Of a DNA stretch of 64,000 nt, positions 21,101 to 32,295 are shown piece by piece. The stretch lies in the NCBI GenBank assembly GCA_018398805.1, contig JAGFBZ010000713.1:1-64000 (forward strand). The letters are read 5' to 3'. The stretch is from Hirundichthys speculiger. Taxonomy: Eukaryota > Chordata > Actinopteri > Beloniformes > Exocoetidae. Numbering within the stretch: the first letter of the stretch is position 1; every line of letters begins with the position of its first letter. The notes beneath the pieces were generated by a model. That model worked only from the letters and a program-made list of their open reading frames with translations, was not told the origin of the DNA and ran no database searches. Both the position numbers and the translations under genes were made by a program.

Positions 21101-21470
21101 TACAGTCATTGAAAAAATTATTAGACCACCCTTGTTTTCTTCAGTTTCTTGTTCATTTTAATGCCTGGTACAACTAAAGGTACATTTGTTTGGACAAACA
21201 TAACGATAACCACAAAGATTGCTCATAAGAGTTTTATTTAAGAGCTGATATCTTACCATTTTCCATGGTTTTCTTGATTATAACCTAAATCACTTAAGTT
21301 TTTTCATCAATAGCTATGGTGTTGTACTGCCAAAAACACTGCTTTTATGCATTCAGTGTTTTCTTTTCTGTCTGTTTTAGTCATATGATGACGTTTAGTA
21401 GTACCAGGTATTAAAATGAACAAGAAAGTGAAGAAAAAATGGTGGTCTAATATTTTTTTCCATGACTGTA
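21101..21470. mobile_element. Tc1/mariner-type MITE, complete
   Basis: Ends TACAGTCATTGAAAAAATTA and TTTTTTTCCATGACTGTA form terminal inverted repeats; TA dinucleotides flank both sides (21099-21100, 21471-21472), the target duplication expected for Tc1/mariner. It is 370 bp with no transposase. This is the reference copy for the truncated one at 13563. Confidence 0.8.
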
Positions 21471-21646
21471 TATGATTTAGACCTTTAACCTCCTTTTCCA
21501 ATGAGGCTTGTTGTTTTTAGATTCCTGCTCAAAGATGACATGATGAGCAAGTCTCTGAAACTACAAGGTGTTTTGAACTAAGCATATCAAAATAAAGATA
21601 ACACATCTGATTAAAGCAGAGGCAAAAAAAATAAATATGTATATAT

Positions 21647-22322
21647 TAGGGCTGGGAAATGATTAAAATTTTTATCATGATTAATCGCATGATTTCCCTG
21701 ATTAATCACAATTAACCGCATTGTATACGTAAAATCAAATAATGAATTCAACAGTAGTGTAAAGGTCACTTTTATTTAAATGTTCTGCTGCCATATGAAC
21801 ATTATATGAAAGTGTCATAACATTTGTCGTTCAAACACTTTTAACATCAGCACTTGTCAATAACACATATTTAGTGTAAATCTCATCCTAAAAATGTCAA
21901 ATAAAATAAATCTTATTGCCTCTGCCAGGGCATTAATGTCATCCTGTTTTTATGAAAAATAAAACAACAAAATCCAACAAAATCCTAACAATCAGAACAT
22001 TAAAACATTAATTTCTGAGGTAAAAGCAAAAACTTTTAACGGGGAGTTCAACTTGTCAGTTGTTACAAATAACCTTGTTTCTGTTGAATCCTCAATCTGG
22101 GAGAACTTTAAAATGAAAATGTCCATGTAAAAGTTCTATAACTTCACTGCTCTACATGTCTGTTTTAGCTTTTTCTGTCAATTCTCTTCTGGTTTCGCAG
22201 CAGCCAGAAAAAGAAAAATAAAAGCATGTGGCAAACATCGTTTAATGCGAGATAAAATAAATGTTGGCATTAATATATGAATGAGTTAATGTGATAACAA
22301 CGTGTTAACTTGCCCAGCCCTA
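21647..22322. mobile_element. MITE with TAGGGCTGGG / CCCAGCCCTA ends, unit B
   Basis: The 676-bp counterpart of 13955-14596, with small internal insertions. It ends 69 bp before the OR start codon. Confidence 0.7.
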
Positions 22323-22391
22323 ATTGGACCAACTCACTGCAGATCTTTGACAGGGTCTCTGTTGGCGGTTCTCTCCAGGTTCCTCTCCTGG

Positions 22392-23342
22392 ATGGAGAAC
22401 AAGACTGTTGATTTGGATGTTCTTCTGCTGGAGGGGTTAAAGGTCACCCCTCAGTCCTCCATTCCAGTGTTCATCCTCCTCCTCATCATCTACCTCTTCA
22501 TCATGGTGTCCAACATCAGCCTGGTGGTCCTGATCGTCATGAAGAGGAGCCTCCACCAGCCCATGTACCTGCTCTTCTGCAACATGTGCGTCAACGACGT
22601 CTTTGGCGCCACCATCATCGTCCCCCGCCTGCTCAGCAACGTCTTCACTCCGATCTCAGTGCGCCACATCCACTACATCAGCTGCGTCGCCCAGGCCTTC
22701 TGCGCCCACCTACACGCTAGCGCCACTCACACGGTGCTCATGATCATGGCCTACGACCGCTACGTGGCCATCTGCAGCCCGCTGCGGTACTCCATCATCA
22801 TGACGGGCAGGATGGTGGTGGTGCTGTCGGCGTGGGCCTGGGCCGTCTGTCTGGTCTTCGTGTCGGTCCTGTTGGGCCTCAGTATCCGCCTGTCGCGCTG
22901 CAGGAGGGTCATATCCAACCCGTTCTGTGACAACGCCTCCTTGTTCAAGCTGTCCTGCGAGAGCGTCCTGATTAACAACATCTACGGCCTCGCCTACACG
23001 GTGCTGCTGCTGGGCTCGTCCATGTGCAGCATCGCCGTCACCTACCTGAGGATCGCTGCCGTGTGTCTGAGCAGCAGAAACAAGGCGCTGAACAGCAAAG
23101 CGCTGCAGACCTGCACCACTCACCTGCTCGTCTACACCATCCTGCTGGTGTCGGGCTTCGTCATCGTCATCCTGCACCGCTTCCCTCACATGTCGGACTA
23201 CCGGAAGGTGGTGACGGTCATGAATCATGTTGTACTGCCCGCTCTGAACGCCATCATCTACGGGCTGCAGATTAAGGAGGTCAGGCAGAAGATCTCAGCT
23301 GTGGTCCACAGCAGGAAAGTGACTTCCATGGATGTAAAGTGA
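22392..23342 (+). CDS. odorant receptor, delta/class I-like, intact (316 aa)
   Basis: The tandem duplicate of the 14670 gene, about 96 percent identical by direct comparison. The start is the ATG of MENKT; an in-frame ATG 90 bases upstream lies across the MITE end and splice acceptor and is not used here. The acceptor (CTCTCCAG) ends at 22378, 13 bases before the ATG, four bases closer than in the duplicate. LHQPMYLLFCN, MAYDRYVAIC, three EC2 cysteines and NAIIYGLQ are all present. Substitutions relative to the duplicate include E51K, D83N and E90V in intracellular loop 1 and the TM2/EC1 region. A polyadenylation signal lies near 23464. Confidence 0.95.
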   Translation: MENKTVDLDVLLLEGLKVTPQSSIPVFILLLIIYLFIMVSNISLVVLIVMKRSLHQPMYLLFCNMCVNDVFGATIIVPRLLSNVFTPISVRHIHYISCVAQAFCAHLHASATHTVLMIMAYDRYVAICSPLRYSIIMTGRMVVVLSAWAWAVCLVFVSVLLGLSIRLSRCRRVISNPFCDNASLFKLSCESVLINNIYGLAYTVLLLGSSMCSIAVTYLRIAAVCLSSRNKALNSKALQTCTTHLLVYTILLVSGFVIVILHRFPHMSDYRKVVTVMNHVVLPALNAIIYGLQIKEVRQKISAVVHSRKVTSMDVK

Positions 23343-25994
23343 TACAGAAATGACCAGGTGGACCAATGATGCGCTGAACCATCAGACATCACGTGTGTCG
23401 TATTTGCTACATGAGTTTTAGTTAGACAAACATTCCTGGAAAACCTGCTTTGATATGATTTGAAAAATAAAATCGAACTTTATTCTGGTCAGTAAATTAC
23501 CATAAAAGCCAGTCTTCATCTGTGTAAAAACATAACAGTTATCTGATCATAGTGGGTCTCGTTATCGAGCAAATACACCCTCAGATAAACAACAACAAGT
23601 TTTTCACTGTCAGTATTTATTTAAAGAAGATGAGGCCTGTAGTGGAAAATCTGAATACAAGATGCTTCAGATGTGGTGTTAGGTACAACAAAGGAACTCA
23701 GAGATGAAAGGGGTCAACAGACTTTATCATGCACTGTGAGAAATTTTATCAGAGAGGAGAGCAGTTACATGTTTTTTTATGAGCTTTCTTTTTACACCTA
23801 CCAAAGTGCATATCAAATGAATTCCTGCCTTTTGGTTTTGGAGACTCTTTTCACACTACTGAAATGTATACTGAATCAGTTCCTGCCTTTTGCTCTGTCA
23901 GACTTCCTAAAAGTCACCTATAAAACAGATCTAAATGTTTGTTACGACGGACACAGCCATGCAGCCTGCAGGCTGCATGACTGTGTCCCACTGTTGCCCT
24001 CAGCTTAAATAAACTTGGTTAAAGTTTGAGCTCTCTGCTGTTGCATTTTGTTAAGGTTCTATAATTTAGTTTGTGCAATTTATGAAAATTGCCAACATAT
24101 TGGCGTCACGAACAGGATTCCATGAGTGAAACTTCGTCGGAGAGGTCCCTGGTGGTTGGCTGCCTCGAGGACAAATTACCTCAGCCCTACCACGATTGAA
24201 AATAAAGTAGGGACCAGGACAAAACCGCTCTGACATCACTGGAATCACTGGAATTATCGGACCTCCTGCGGAGAATTCCGGTCAGAGGCAACACAGTGAG
24301 CTTTTTAACTAGGACCATCTGAGAGGACTGGTCTGAATATTAGGGTGAATCTGCAGACCTAAACGACCCTATGAAATAAAATATGGTCTGAAAGGATAAG
24401 TCTACTGTATCTACGAAGCATTTATTGTGAAATAGAGGACAAGTAGACGTGGCATTTTAGCACTTTTGCGCCGGTGAAGGATCCATTATCCTGACTGATA
24501 ATGGATAACAGATCTGTTAAACCAGAGAGTCCTCCATGATAGTCTAATCAGTAAAGACATGTCAAAGAAGTATGGGCCCGAGTGTTTGGAATGTGTAAAT
24601 GAAGGTCAAGTGCATGTGGATCTCCAGAGGGTAAGAGTCTTTATGCAACTCAGATCTAGAAAGTAAAGGAACATATTGAAAGAAATGGGATGTCCTAATA
24701 AAAAATTAAAAAAAAACAGGTCTGATGGCATTCATAAAATAGAAAAGCACCACAGGTGCCTGTTAATTTGAAAAAAAGGGTTGATTTGATTTCTTTTTAA
24801 GCGTGTAAATGAAATTTAGAAGGACGACGGGACTTTAGAAGGACTCTCCAAATGGAAATCTTTAAGCTGACACAACCAGCGCAGAGATTGTTGGTCCCAG
24901 ATGCAGAGACAGGCCAATGAAGGCCGAGGAGATATTCAACCGCCACTCAGAGTTGGCTCAACCTGCTGATCGTACTGGGCCCTGGGAAAGCTTTTGTGTT
25001 CTGCAATTATGGATGGACTGAAATCTGATGTTTGCTGCAAAAATTCATCAACTTTATGCAGACATGTGGTATAAAAAAACACGCCTGGATGAGCTTCACG
25101 GATATGTACATCATGCACAGAATGTGCTGTCTGACAAAAGCAGAGATCAGCGGCCAAGAGGGAATCAGAACTTCACAAAGCCACACTAAAGCTGCTCTGG
25201 GACTGAATCAGCAGCGAGCCATGGCAGATGCCAGCTGCCGCTGACAGACGCTGCGGTCACTAGCAGCCTGGAGAACCTGACCAACGGCATAACTGTGGTC
25301 AAACTGGATGCTGGAAAAGTGAATGTCCCAGAACCACTCAAGATTTCGGGATGGGAGGCCAGGTGGACTGATGGTGTGTGAGGAGGAGACGACACCAGAG
25401 GATGTAACAGTCCACTTTGAGACTTTTTTCATCAACGCCTGAAAAGAGAAGTCAGACATCACACACACAAACCTGCAGCTGCAGTCACATTCAACACGCA
25501 CACACATACTACAACCTATATTTATCTGTAATTATGTTTGTAAGTCTTTTCCAGTTTTTAACCTGGACCTAACAGGTATATCTGTACCATTCATGGGAGA
25601 TTCTGGTGCCACTCATTCTGCGCTAAAATCGTCAGTGTTTGACCCTCCTCCCCTTCTGGGAGGACGTTCAGTCTTCTCTAATTTCTGCATCTGGTCACCG
25701 CCAAAGAGAGACTTTTACTGTACCACTTCCTTGTTTCTCTCCAGGAAGAGGAAGTTTTAAACATAGCTTCATATTCTGTCAGATTTGTGTCCCATAAATC
25801 TTTTGGGAAGGGTTCTAATGTGTCTATTAAGGCAAAAAAAAAAATCACCTTAGGTGCTAAAGGGCTCCACATAACTCAGACCCTATCAGATCATGAAGAA
25901 GGTGATTATGAACACACCATGTTAAAAAGCAGTTACACCACTCCATCATATGCTTATCAGTGGAACGTTGGAGATGGTCCGACTTCCAAATACT
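23343..25994 (+). mobile_element. decayed endogenous retrovirus-like relic, unit B
   Basis: The counterpart of 15621-18278. TATA (CCTATAAAAC, about 23916), AATAAA (about 24007) and a primer-site-like TGGCGTCACGAACAGGAT (about 24102) are present; here the core reads CACGAACAGG, closer to a typical primer site than in unit A. Gag-like and protease-like remnants follow with many disruptions. Confidence 0.5.
25581..25850 (+). pseudogene. retropepsin-like protease remnant, unit B
   Basis: DSGATHSAL from 25599, the same active-site pattern as at 17880, with the same downstream loss of frame. Non-functional. Confidence 0.5.
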
Positions 25995-26171
25995 GGCGAT
26001 ACAGCCCTCAAACTTGTCCCTCAATTTGACGTTCTGAGGGTGAATTCCAATTCCTCCCTTAACCCTCAATCTCAACCCTCAATCTCAAAAATGCGCGCTC
26101 CCGCTAAGGGCAAGTGCTGTCCCAATTCTTAGCAAGTCAAGTTGAGGGACCAGTTTGAGGGCTGTATCGCC
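25995..26171. mobile_element. short foldback MITE, unit B
   Basis: GGCGATACAGCCCTCAAACT at the left mirrors GTTTGAGGGCTGTATCGCC at the right; counterpart of 18279-18455. Confidence 0.75.
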
Positions 26172-26898
26172 CTAAAAAAATTGAGATTTTCCGACACCAC
26201 CCTTGGAAGTAAGGGCTATCCAGAAGGCACTGGGTAATTTAGCCAAGACTTCTTTGAAAAGGATGGTGACAAAAAAAGCTAGCTACAAAGTAAGTATCTT
26301 CATTTATCTTAAAGATATAAATGTTACGAGACCATCTTATTGTCTTTGTTTGAGACTTTTTTTATGGCTTAACATCGTTGTTGCGTAACATTTATTTTTT
26401 TACTTTACGATGTTTGCTGCCGGCCCCGGCCGGGACCGGGACCGGTCGGCGGCGGCCGGCGATCCCGGTAGGCAGCAGCCGGCGGTCCAGGTCAGTTTCA
26501 TGTTACCTGTATACCTTGTTGTGTAGCGACGGAGGACTGAATAATGTATCCTCTATTGTGTTATTTGCTAATATTATTTAGCTCTTTTCAATGTTATCCC
26601 TGTGTAATTTCAGGGAATACAGAGACAACACGGGCTCTGATACATTTCAGTCTAAAGACGTAACTGCACTCGAGGGGTGTCCCATTTCTAAGTCACAAGA
26701 TAGACCTGACACTTACTTTCGAGGGTTTAGATTGAGGGCCAAAAATTGAGGGTTAAGAGCGAGGGTTGGGATTGAGGGTTAAGAGAGGAATTGGAATTCA
26801 CCCTTAGAATCGGGACAGCACTTGCACTTAGCGGGAGCACGCATTTTTGAGATTGAGGGTTGAGATTGAGGGTTAAGTGAGGAATTGGAATTCACCCT
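26037..26898. mobile_element. palindromic foldback DNA element with complete right end
   Basis: The left end GGGTGAATTCCAATTCCTCC, with repeated AACCCTCAATCTC, is mirrored by the right end GGAATTGGAATTCACCCT (26881-26898); the subterminal GCGCTCCCGCTAAG is also mirrored. A second internal copy of the right end sits near 26780-26806. The centre includes a very GC-rich block (26418-26490). It overlaps the smaller foldback at 25995-26171 and spans the right edge of duplication unit B. Confidence 0.7.
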
Positions 26899-26904
26899 AA
26901 CTAG

Positions 26905-27715
26905 TAAGTTAGTGAGCTTCATCACAAGATTGAAGTAGATCTGATTTCACACTTTGTGACAAACTTCTGTTTCTGGCTAGGAGATGTATTTTAAAGCAGT
27001 GGATAAGTGAGAAGCCTCCGACAGTTACACAATGGTACCAAGAAACGTATAAAATCTTACCCTTAGAAAGACTTACTGCGCGAATGAAAGGAGATGATAG
27101 TTGGTTTGAGAGAACATGGTCAGCCTTTCTGAGGTACTTACCCCCGCACCTCCGGGATACTGTAAATAAGGGGAGATATGCCCTAGACTGGAATATTCCC
27201 ACTAGGTGATCTGTGAGCATTTAACTTACCTATCTGTTGCTATCACCTGTCCCATTGTGATTTAATTATTTAATTAATGCATATTTACACATTTATATTT
27301 TTGTTGTACTGATAGTTTTATTTATGTCATGTATTTAGGTATCTTAAAGTTTAATTTTGCTATTTATTTGCTTATCTGTTTCTGTTTTTATTAACGTCAT
27401 CCACTCTTATTGTTTCATGTATTGTTTTTCATGTATTGTTTCTGATACGGTAGATGGGGGTGGTTGTGGGACTGGAGGGGAATGTGTAGATAGTGTGGGG
27501 TTGCAGAGGTATTGCTTTTGTTTCTCAATGGTGGAGGACAGTCTTGCGCGGCCTGAAATAATTTTATTTTGGTTAGTGGTATTTTTTCCTTCCCGTTTTG
27601 ATATCTTTGTGATTGCAGAGAGCACTTGTTTATTGTTTAATGTATAATGTTCTGTTCTGATAAAAAATCAATAAAATTTATTAAAAAAAAAAAAAAAAAA
27701 AGAAAAAGAAAAAGA
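26905..27715 (+). mobile_element. 5'-truncated LINE-1 insertion with poly-A tail
   Basis: The ORF2 C-terminus is followed by about 470 bp of 3' UTR, AATAAA near 27670 and a poly-A tail (27683-27702, then A-rich to about 27715). The left edge falls just after the foldback element at 26898; the precise target-site duplication is not clear. Confidence 0.65.
26937..27209 (+). pseudogene. LINE-1 type ORF2, C-terminal fragment
   Basis: An open frame ending TGA at 27207-27209 encodes a C-terminal pattern typical of L1 ORF2 proteins: LARRCILKQW, then KPPTVTQWYQ, ILPLERLTAR and SWFERTWSAFLRYL. Endonuclease and reverse transcriptase domains are absent, so this is the 3' end of a 5'-truncated insertion. 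No function. Confidence 0.65.
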
Positions 27716-28229
27716 CACATAAGAATTTGTTTTTTCTCCATATCTTTCCTAAAGTTCAGGAAACATTTCCTGTTTATTTACAGTTCTTGATTTGATGTTC
27801 TTTATTGATAGAATAGCAGAATGAGACATTTTTTAAAAGATATATTTTATTACTGTTTAAAAGTCAGACATATATAGCTGACTGTGGAGAATCCCAGGTT
27901 CTGATAACTAACATCATTTGAGCTAATCAGAGACCCCTGTGGATGTATTTTAAGTCACAAGTTCAAACACAAAGACCTTATTGTGTGGCAACATGGGAAA
28001 ATCAAAAGAAAATCAGTTAAAATATCAGCAGGAGAACTGTGGACCTCTACCAGTCCAAACAATTATACACCAGTAGAAACAGCAGTCATACCGCTCATGG
28101 AGAAGAAGCTTCTGCTTCTTCCACAGCAAAAACCCACATGAACAGGTCCCTGACCCCTAACCCCTGACCTCTAACCTCTGACCTCTAACACCACAAAGAG
28201 AGAGAGAAATCCACTGCTCCAAAACCACC

Positions 28230-28700
28230 ACAAAAAGGCAAGGTTACAGTTTGAAGCTGAACATGGGAATGAAAGGACTTAATTTCTGGTCTGATGAGAG
28301 TCAGACTGAACTGTTCGGTCTTAATGATCATCGTCATGTTTGGAGGAAAATCAAGGGAAGTTTGCAGCCCTCAGAACACCTTACCAACTGTGAAGCATGG
28401 GGGCGGCAGCATCATGATGTTGGGCTGTTTTGGTACATTAGGGACTAGTGCATTTTACAATATGGATATACTGAAGAAACAACTCCAGAAAAAGTGTCAA
28501 AGCTTGGGTGTGGATGGGTCTTTCAAATGAACAGTGACCCCAAACACACCTCCAAAGTTACTGCCAAGTAAGTTCAGGACAAATAAAGTGAAAGTACTCC
28601 AATAGCTATCACAAATCTCTGACCTCAGTCCTGGAGAGAACGTGTCCCTGAGCCTCTGGAGGTGCTCACCAAAACATCTGAACCAACTCAAACATTTTAA
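28230..28700 (+). pseudogene. Tc1-family transposase relic
   Basis: Segments in shifting frames match Tc1 transposases in order: KARLQFEAEH (28234 onward), [20 protein letters not shown], then [16 protein letters not shown], then a DPKHTSK stretch near 28540. Internal stops and at least two frame changes make it dead. Terminal inverted repeats were not located. Confidence 0.7.
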
Positions 28701-28905
28701 AGACAGTTCCAGGAAATACTAACCACATGTGAGCTGTTACAGGCCTGAAGTTCACAAAACAAATGTCTTCAGTGAGGTTTGACCTTTGACCACATCAGCA
28801 GTGATAGATAATCAAACATATAACAATGTTCATGAAAACTTGTAACATAAGAAATCCAAGACTAAAAGTAGGAATCAAGAAATGCTCACTTTTGTATTGA
28901 CATCA

Positions 28906-29848
28906 TCATGATGACCAAACCTTTTTGGATCGAAGCAACTTTGACAAGAACTTCTGAATCTCTTTTGACTGAACCCCATAAATGACGGGGTTGAGGCTGC
29001 CGGGGATGATGTGGAACAAGATGGCGCACAGTTTTCTGTAGTCGGAGTACTGAGGGAAGCGATGCAGCGTGATGACCAGGACCCCACAAAAAAGCATGAC
29101 CATATACACAAACAGATGAGTGCTGCAGGTCTTCAGGGCTTTACTGTTCAGCGACTTGTTCCTGCTGGTCAGACAGACCACCGTGATCCTGGTGTAGGTC
29201 AGGACCATGCTGCCGATGGAGGCTGAAAACAAAACCACGGTGAACGTGAGGCCGTAGATGTTGTTGATGACCACATTTTCACAGGAGAGCTTGAACAGCG
29301 AGGCGTTGTCGCAGAACGGGTTGGTGATCAGAGTCCTGCAGCGGTTCAGCCGGACGGTCAGACCGAGCAGAATCCCGACCAAAACGAAGGCGGCTCCCCA
29401 GGCTGAAACCGTCAGCTTCAGCACCGCTTTTGTTGGTCATTATCACAGAGTAACGCAGAGGATTACAGATGGCCACGTATCTGTCGAAGGCCATGATCAT
29501 GAGCACCGTGTGGGAGGTGGTCCCAAACATGTGCGTGGTGAACGCCTGAACCACACACTCGTAGAAACTGATGAGGCGCTCCGACGGAGGCAGCAGGATG
29601 TCTGACAGCAGACGGGGAACCATGATGGAGTTACCGATGACGTCATTGACTGGCAGGTTACAGAACAGCAGGTACATGGGCTGGTGGAGGCTCTTGTCCA
29701 TGAACACCAGGACCACAATGCCGACATTGACGGTCATGATGAACAGGTAAGAGATGAAGAAGAAGAAAAAGACGGGGTACACGGAAACCTCCGAGACCTT
29801 CAGCCCCTCCAGCTGGAGGGTGAAGCTGTTGAAGGTGTAGTTTTCCAT
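28906..29848 (-). pseudogene. odorant receptor pseudogene, single frameshift
   Basis: Coding strand -, from the MENYT start at 29848 to TGA at 28906-28908. LHQPMYLLFCN, MAFDRYVAIC and PLRYSVIMTNK are intact in the first half, and the second half from the IC2/TM4 region to SLNPVIYG is intact in another frame. The break is at about 29421-29433, where a short patch differs from the intact paralogues at 39821 and 49016 and is one base longer, shifting frame at the start of TM4. Translation would run off-frame and stop near 29279. Promoter, 5' exon and splice sites still look usable, so inactivation is probably recent. A sequencing error is unlikely because several neighbouring bases also differ. 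Confidence 0.9.
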
Positions 29849-30070
29849 CAACCTGAAACAAAAGAGACCAAACGAGAGACAACTTTCTCTGAGAATTGAT
29901 CTAAAACTAAAGACCAATTTGACAGAAAAAGCAGATGAGACGAGGGAAGTTTACCTGATAAAACATTCAAACACTTCCCTGACTGGAAAGGTAGAAGAAA
30001 ACCTCGACCATTACCTGTTTGTTCCTCTTGTTTTACTTCGGCTTGCAAACACAGTCGAGCCAGCGGTGTA
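29849..30070 (-). promoter_or_regulatory. 5' non-coding exon and intron of the OR pseudogene
   Basis: On the - strand, a probable first exon ends at 30015 with donor CAG|GTAATG. The intron spans 30014-29853 and ends with TTTCAG. Exon 2 begins GTTG directly followed by the ATG at 29848. Exon 1 would start near 30070, about 30 bp from the TATA box. Confidence 0.6.
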
Positions 30071-30095
30071 GCAGGAAACCACAGCCTCCGTCTAA

Positions 30096-30107
30096 CTTTT
30101 ATAAAAG
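30096..30107 (-). promoter_or_regulatory. TATA box of the OR pseudogene
   Basis: CTTTTATAAAAG, palindromic, at the expected distance upstream of the predicted first exon. Confidence 0.55.
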
Positions 30108-30119
30108 GTGCGCTGTCTT

Positions 30120-30965
30120 CTGAGAGGACATGCCCCCTGGAACATCAAGCTGGTAGGCATGGAGACCATCAACACCAACAATCAGCTGTCTTCGTTTACC
30201 CAGCTGCTCAAGGCTGGTGGAAATTCAGCCGCAAAATATGAATGTTCTGCAGGAACGGATCTGAAAATGATCTAATCATAACATTTATAACGAGCAGTGT
30301 TCCAACACTGCTTTTATACAAACCAGTGAGTAAAAAGTCAATGAGTTGAGACACCTGTAGGAACTTTCAAGGCTTCTTTAACTTCCATGCAGAACAGTTA
30401 GCAGTCGTTCTTCCTGAAAAAGGCCAGTTTGTATCATTCTGAAATGATTTTTTTTTTCCATTTTTTTGACCTGACCTTTCCTTTTTTTTTAAATCTCCAT
30501 TTCAGGTTATTACTTACCTAAACTTAAATAAAAACAAGAAAAAAATGGAGGAGTTGCTGTGAAACTTTTGACTGGCAGGACGAGTCTCCCATGTGGCGTA
30601 ATTCGATATAAATATGACCTCACTGGTTTGTTTTTCTGTTCCGGGGATTCTTTGATAATCAGCATCGTGAGGCAGGTGAAGCTCTACAGGGAGACGGTAT
30701 CAAACCGCCTCACCAACATCAGTTCAGGTGCTGCTTGTTTGTAGAGGAAAAGTTTCTCCTCAAACTTTAGACGTAGATAGCATGAGGTCACCAGAAGGTT
30801 TTTAAACCCCGGAGGGCATTCAGGCAACTTCCTCCTTCCAACTTACCTTGTACAGACCACAAATGAAGAATATTCAACATCAAAGGCTCAAAAAACAACT
30901 TAACTTTACAGCTTCCTTTCCTCATCTTAATGGTGGTCCTCATTTGTAAATGTCCAACTTGTGTT
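30120..30965. other. intergenic, nothing recognised
   Basis: AT-rich sequence with T-runs near 30450-30500 and no coding or repeat structure I can define. Confidence 0.4.
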
Positions 30966-30969
30966 TTTT

Positions 30970-31095
30970 CCGTCCATTTATTATCCCTACTGGTTTAGTT
31001 CAGCAGGGTCATGGGGATCTGCTGGAGCCCGTCCCAGCTCTCTTTGGGTGAAAGGCAGGGCTACACCTGGACAGGTGGCCAGGCCATCACAGACT
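30970..31095 (-). repeat. common fish dispersed repeat (SINE/LINE 3'-tail type)
   Basis: GGGTCATGGGGATCTGCTGG, then CCCAGCTCTCTTTGGG and ACACCTGGACAGGTGGCC, match in reverse orientation the repeat at 37489-37651. Class is uncertain. Confidence 0.55.
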
Positions 31096-31485
31096 GGTGT
31101 TTTATTCAGTTTGGTCTGGTAGTGGAGGCAGTCGTGTGTGTGCTGTACTTCTGTTAGTGGTGGTGGAGGTTCAACGGGCCCCTAAAGGCCTCTGAGCTCC
31201 CAGAAGTCTCAGTGACCAGCAGCTTAATTGAATTAAAGGCTGCAGGGAGGCATTCAGGGACGATGGACAGGGAGTTTGTCTCTGGAGAAACTTCAGCTCG
31301 AGGAGCAGTCCTTGCTCTTCTGTCTTTATAGTCACACTCTCTTGGTGTGTGTCTTATATCTCGTATCTACACACACAAATGATCAACTAAGTTTTAATCT
31401 TTTTATTTTCAGTCCTGGAGGACTCATATATGACAGCATGACTTTTCACATCAATGCAGTTGATGGATGCTGAAAACCTTGGAGT

Positions 31486-32295
31486 GACACTATAGGCTGC
31501 AGTTCCTCTACTGACCACTAGAGGCTGCAGTTCCTCTACCGTCCACTAGAGGCTGCAGTTTCTCTACTGACCACTAGAGGCTGCAGTTCCTCTACTGACC
31601 ACTAGAGGCTACAGTTACTCTACTGACCACTAGAGGCTGCAGTTCCTCTACCGTCCACTAGAGGCTGCAGTTTCTCTACTGACCACTAGAGGCTGCAGTT
31701 CCTCTACTGACCGCTATAGGCTGCAGTTCCTCTACTGACCACTAGAGGCCGCAGGTCCTCTACTGACCACTATAGGCTGCAGTTCCTCTACTGACCACTA
31801 GAGGCCGCAGTTCCTCTACTGACCACTATAGGCTGCAGTTCCTCTACTGACCACTAGAGGCTGCGGTTCCTCTACCAACCACTAGAGGCTTCAGTTCCTC
31901 TACCGACTGCTTTAGGCTGCATTTCCTCTACTGACCACTAGAGGCCGCAGTTCCTCTACTGACCACTATAGGCTGCAGTTCCTCTACTGACCGCTAGAGG
32001 CTGCAGTTCCTCTACTGACCACTATAGGCTGCAGTTCCTCCACTAACCACTAGAGGGTGCAGTTCCTCTACCGACCACTAGAGGCTGCAGCACCTCTACT
32101 GACCACTAGAGGGTGCAGTTCCTCTCCCAACCACTAGAGGCTGCAGTTTCTCTACTGACCACTATAGGCTGCAGTTCCTCTACCGACCACTAGAGGCTGC
32201 GGAGCCTTTAGCGACCACTAGAGGCCATAGTTCCTCTATTGACTGCTATAGACTGCAGTTACTCTACCAACCACTAGAGGCTGCACTTCCTCTAC
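31486..32295 (+). repeat. minisatellite, 28-bp unit, about 28 copies
   Basis: The unit is GGCTGCAGTTCCTCTACTGA plus CCACTAGA, with many substitution variants. The same core (GTTCCTCAACTGACCACTAG) occurs singly at about 11991 and 18684, so the array probably expanded from a dispersed repeat. Confidence 0.95.

Larger units (their letters stand above)
18601..26319 (+). repeat. direct tandem duplication, unit B (about 7.7 kb)
   Basis: The second copy of the block starting at 11904. Offsets to unit A rise stepwise (about 6.7, 7.3, 7.5 and 7.7 kb), reflecting segments present only in B or lost from A. The right edge lies inside a foldback element (26037-26898). Confidence 0.9.

Noticed and set aside
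22302..22391. N-terminal extension of the 22392 OR (in-frame ATG at 22302)
   Set aside because: The extension crosses a MITE end and a splice acceptor; the tandem duplicate does not preserve it, and MENKT gives the standard OR N-terminus.
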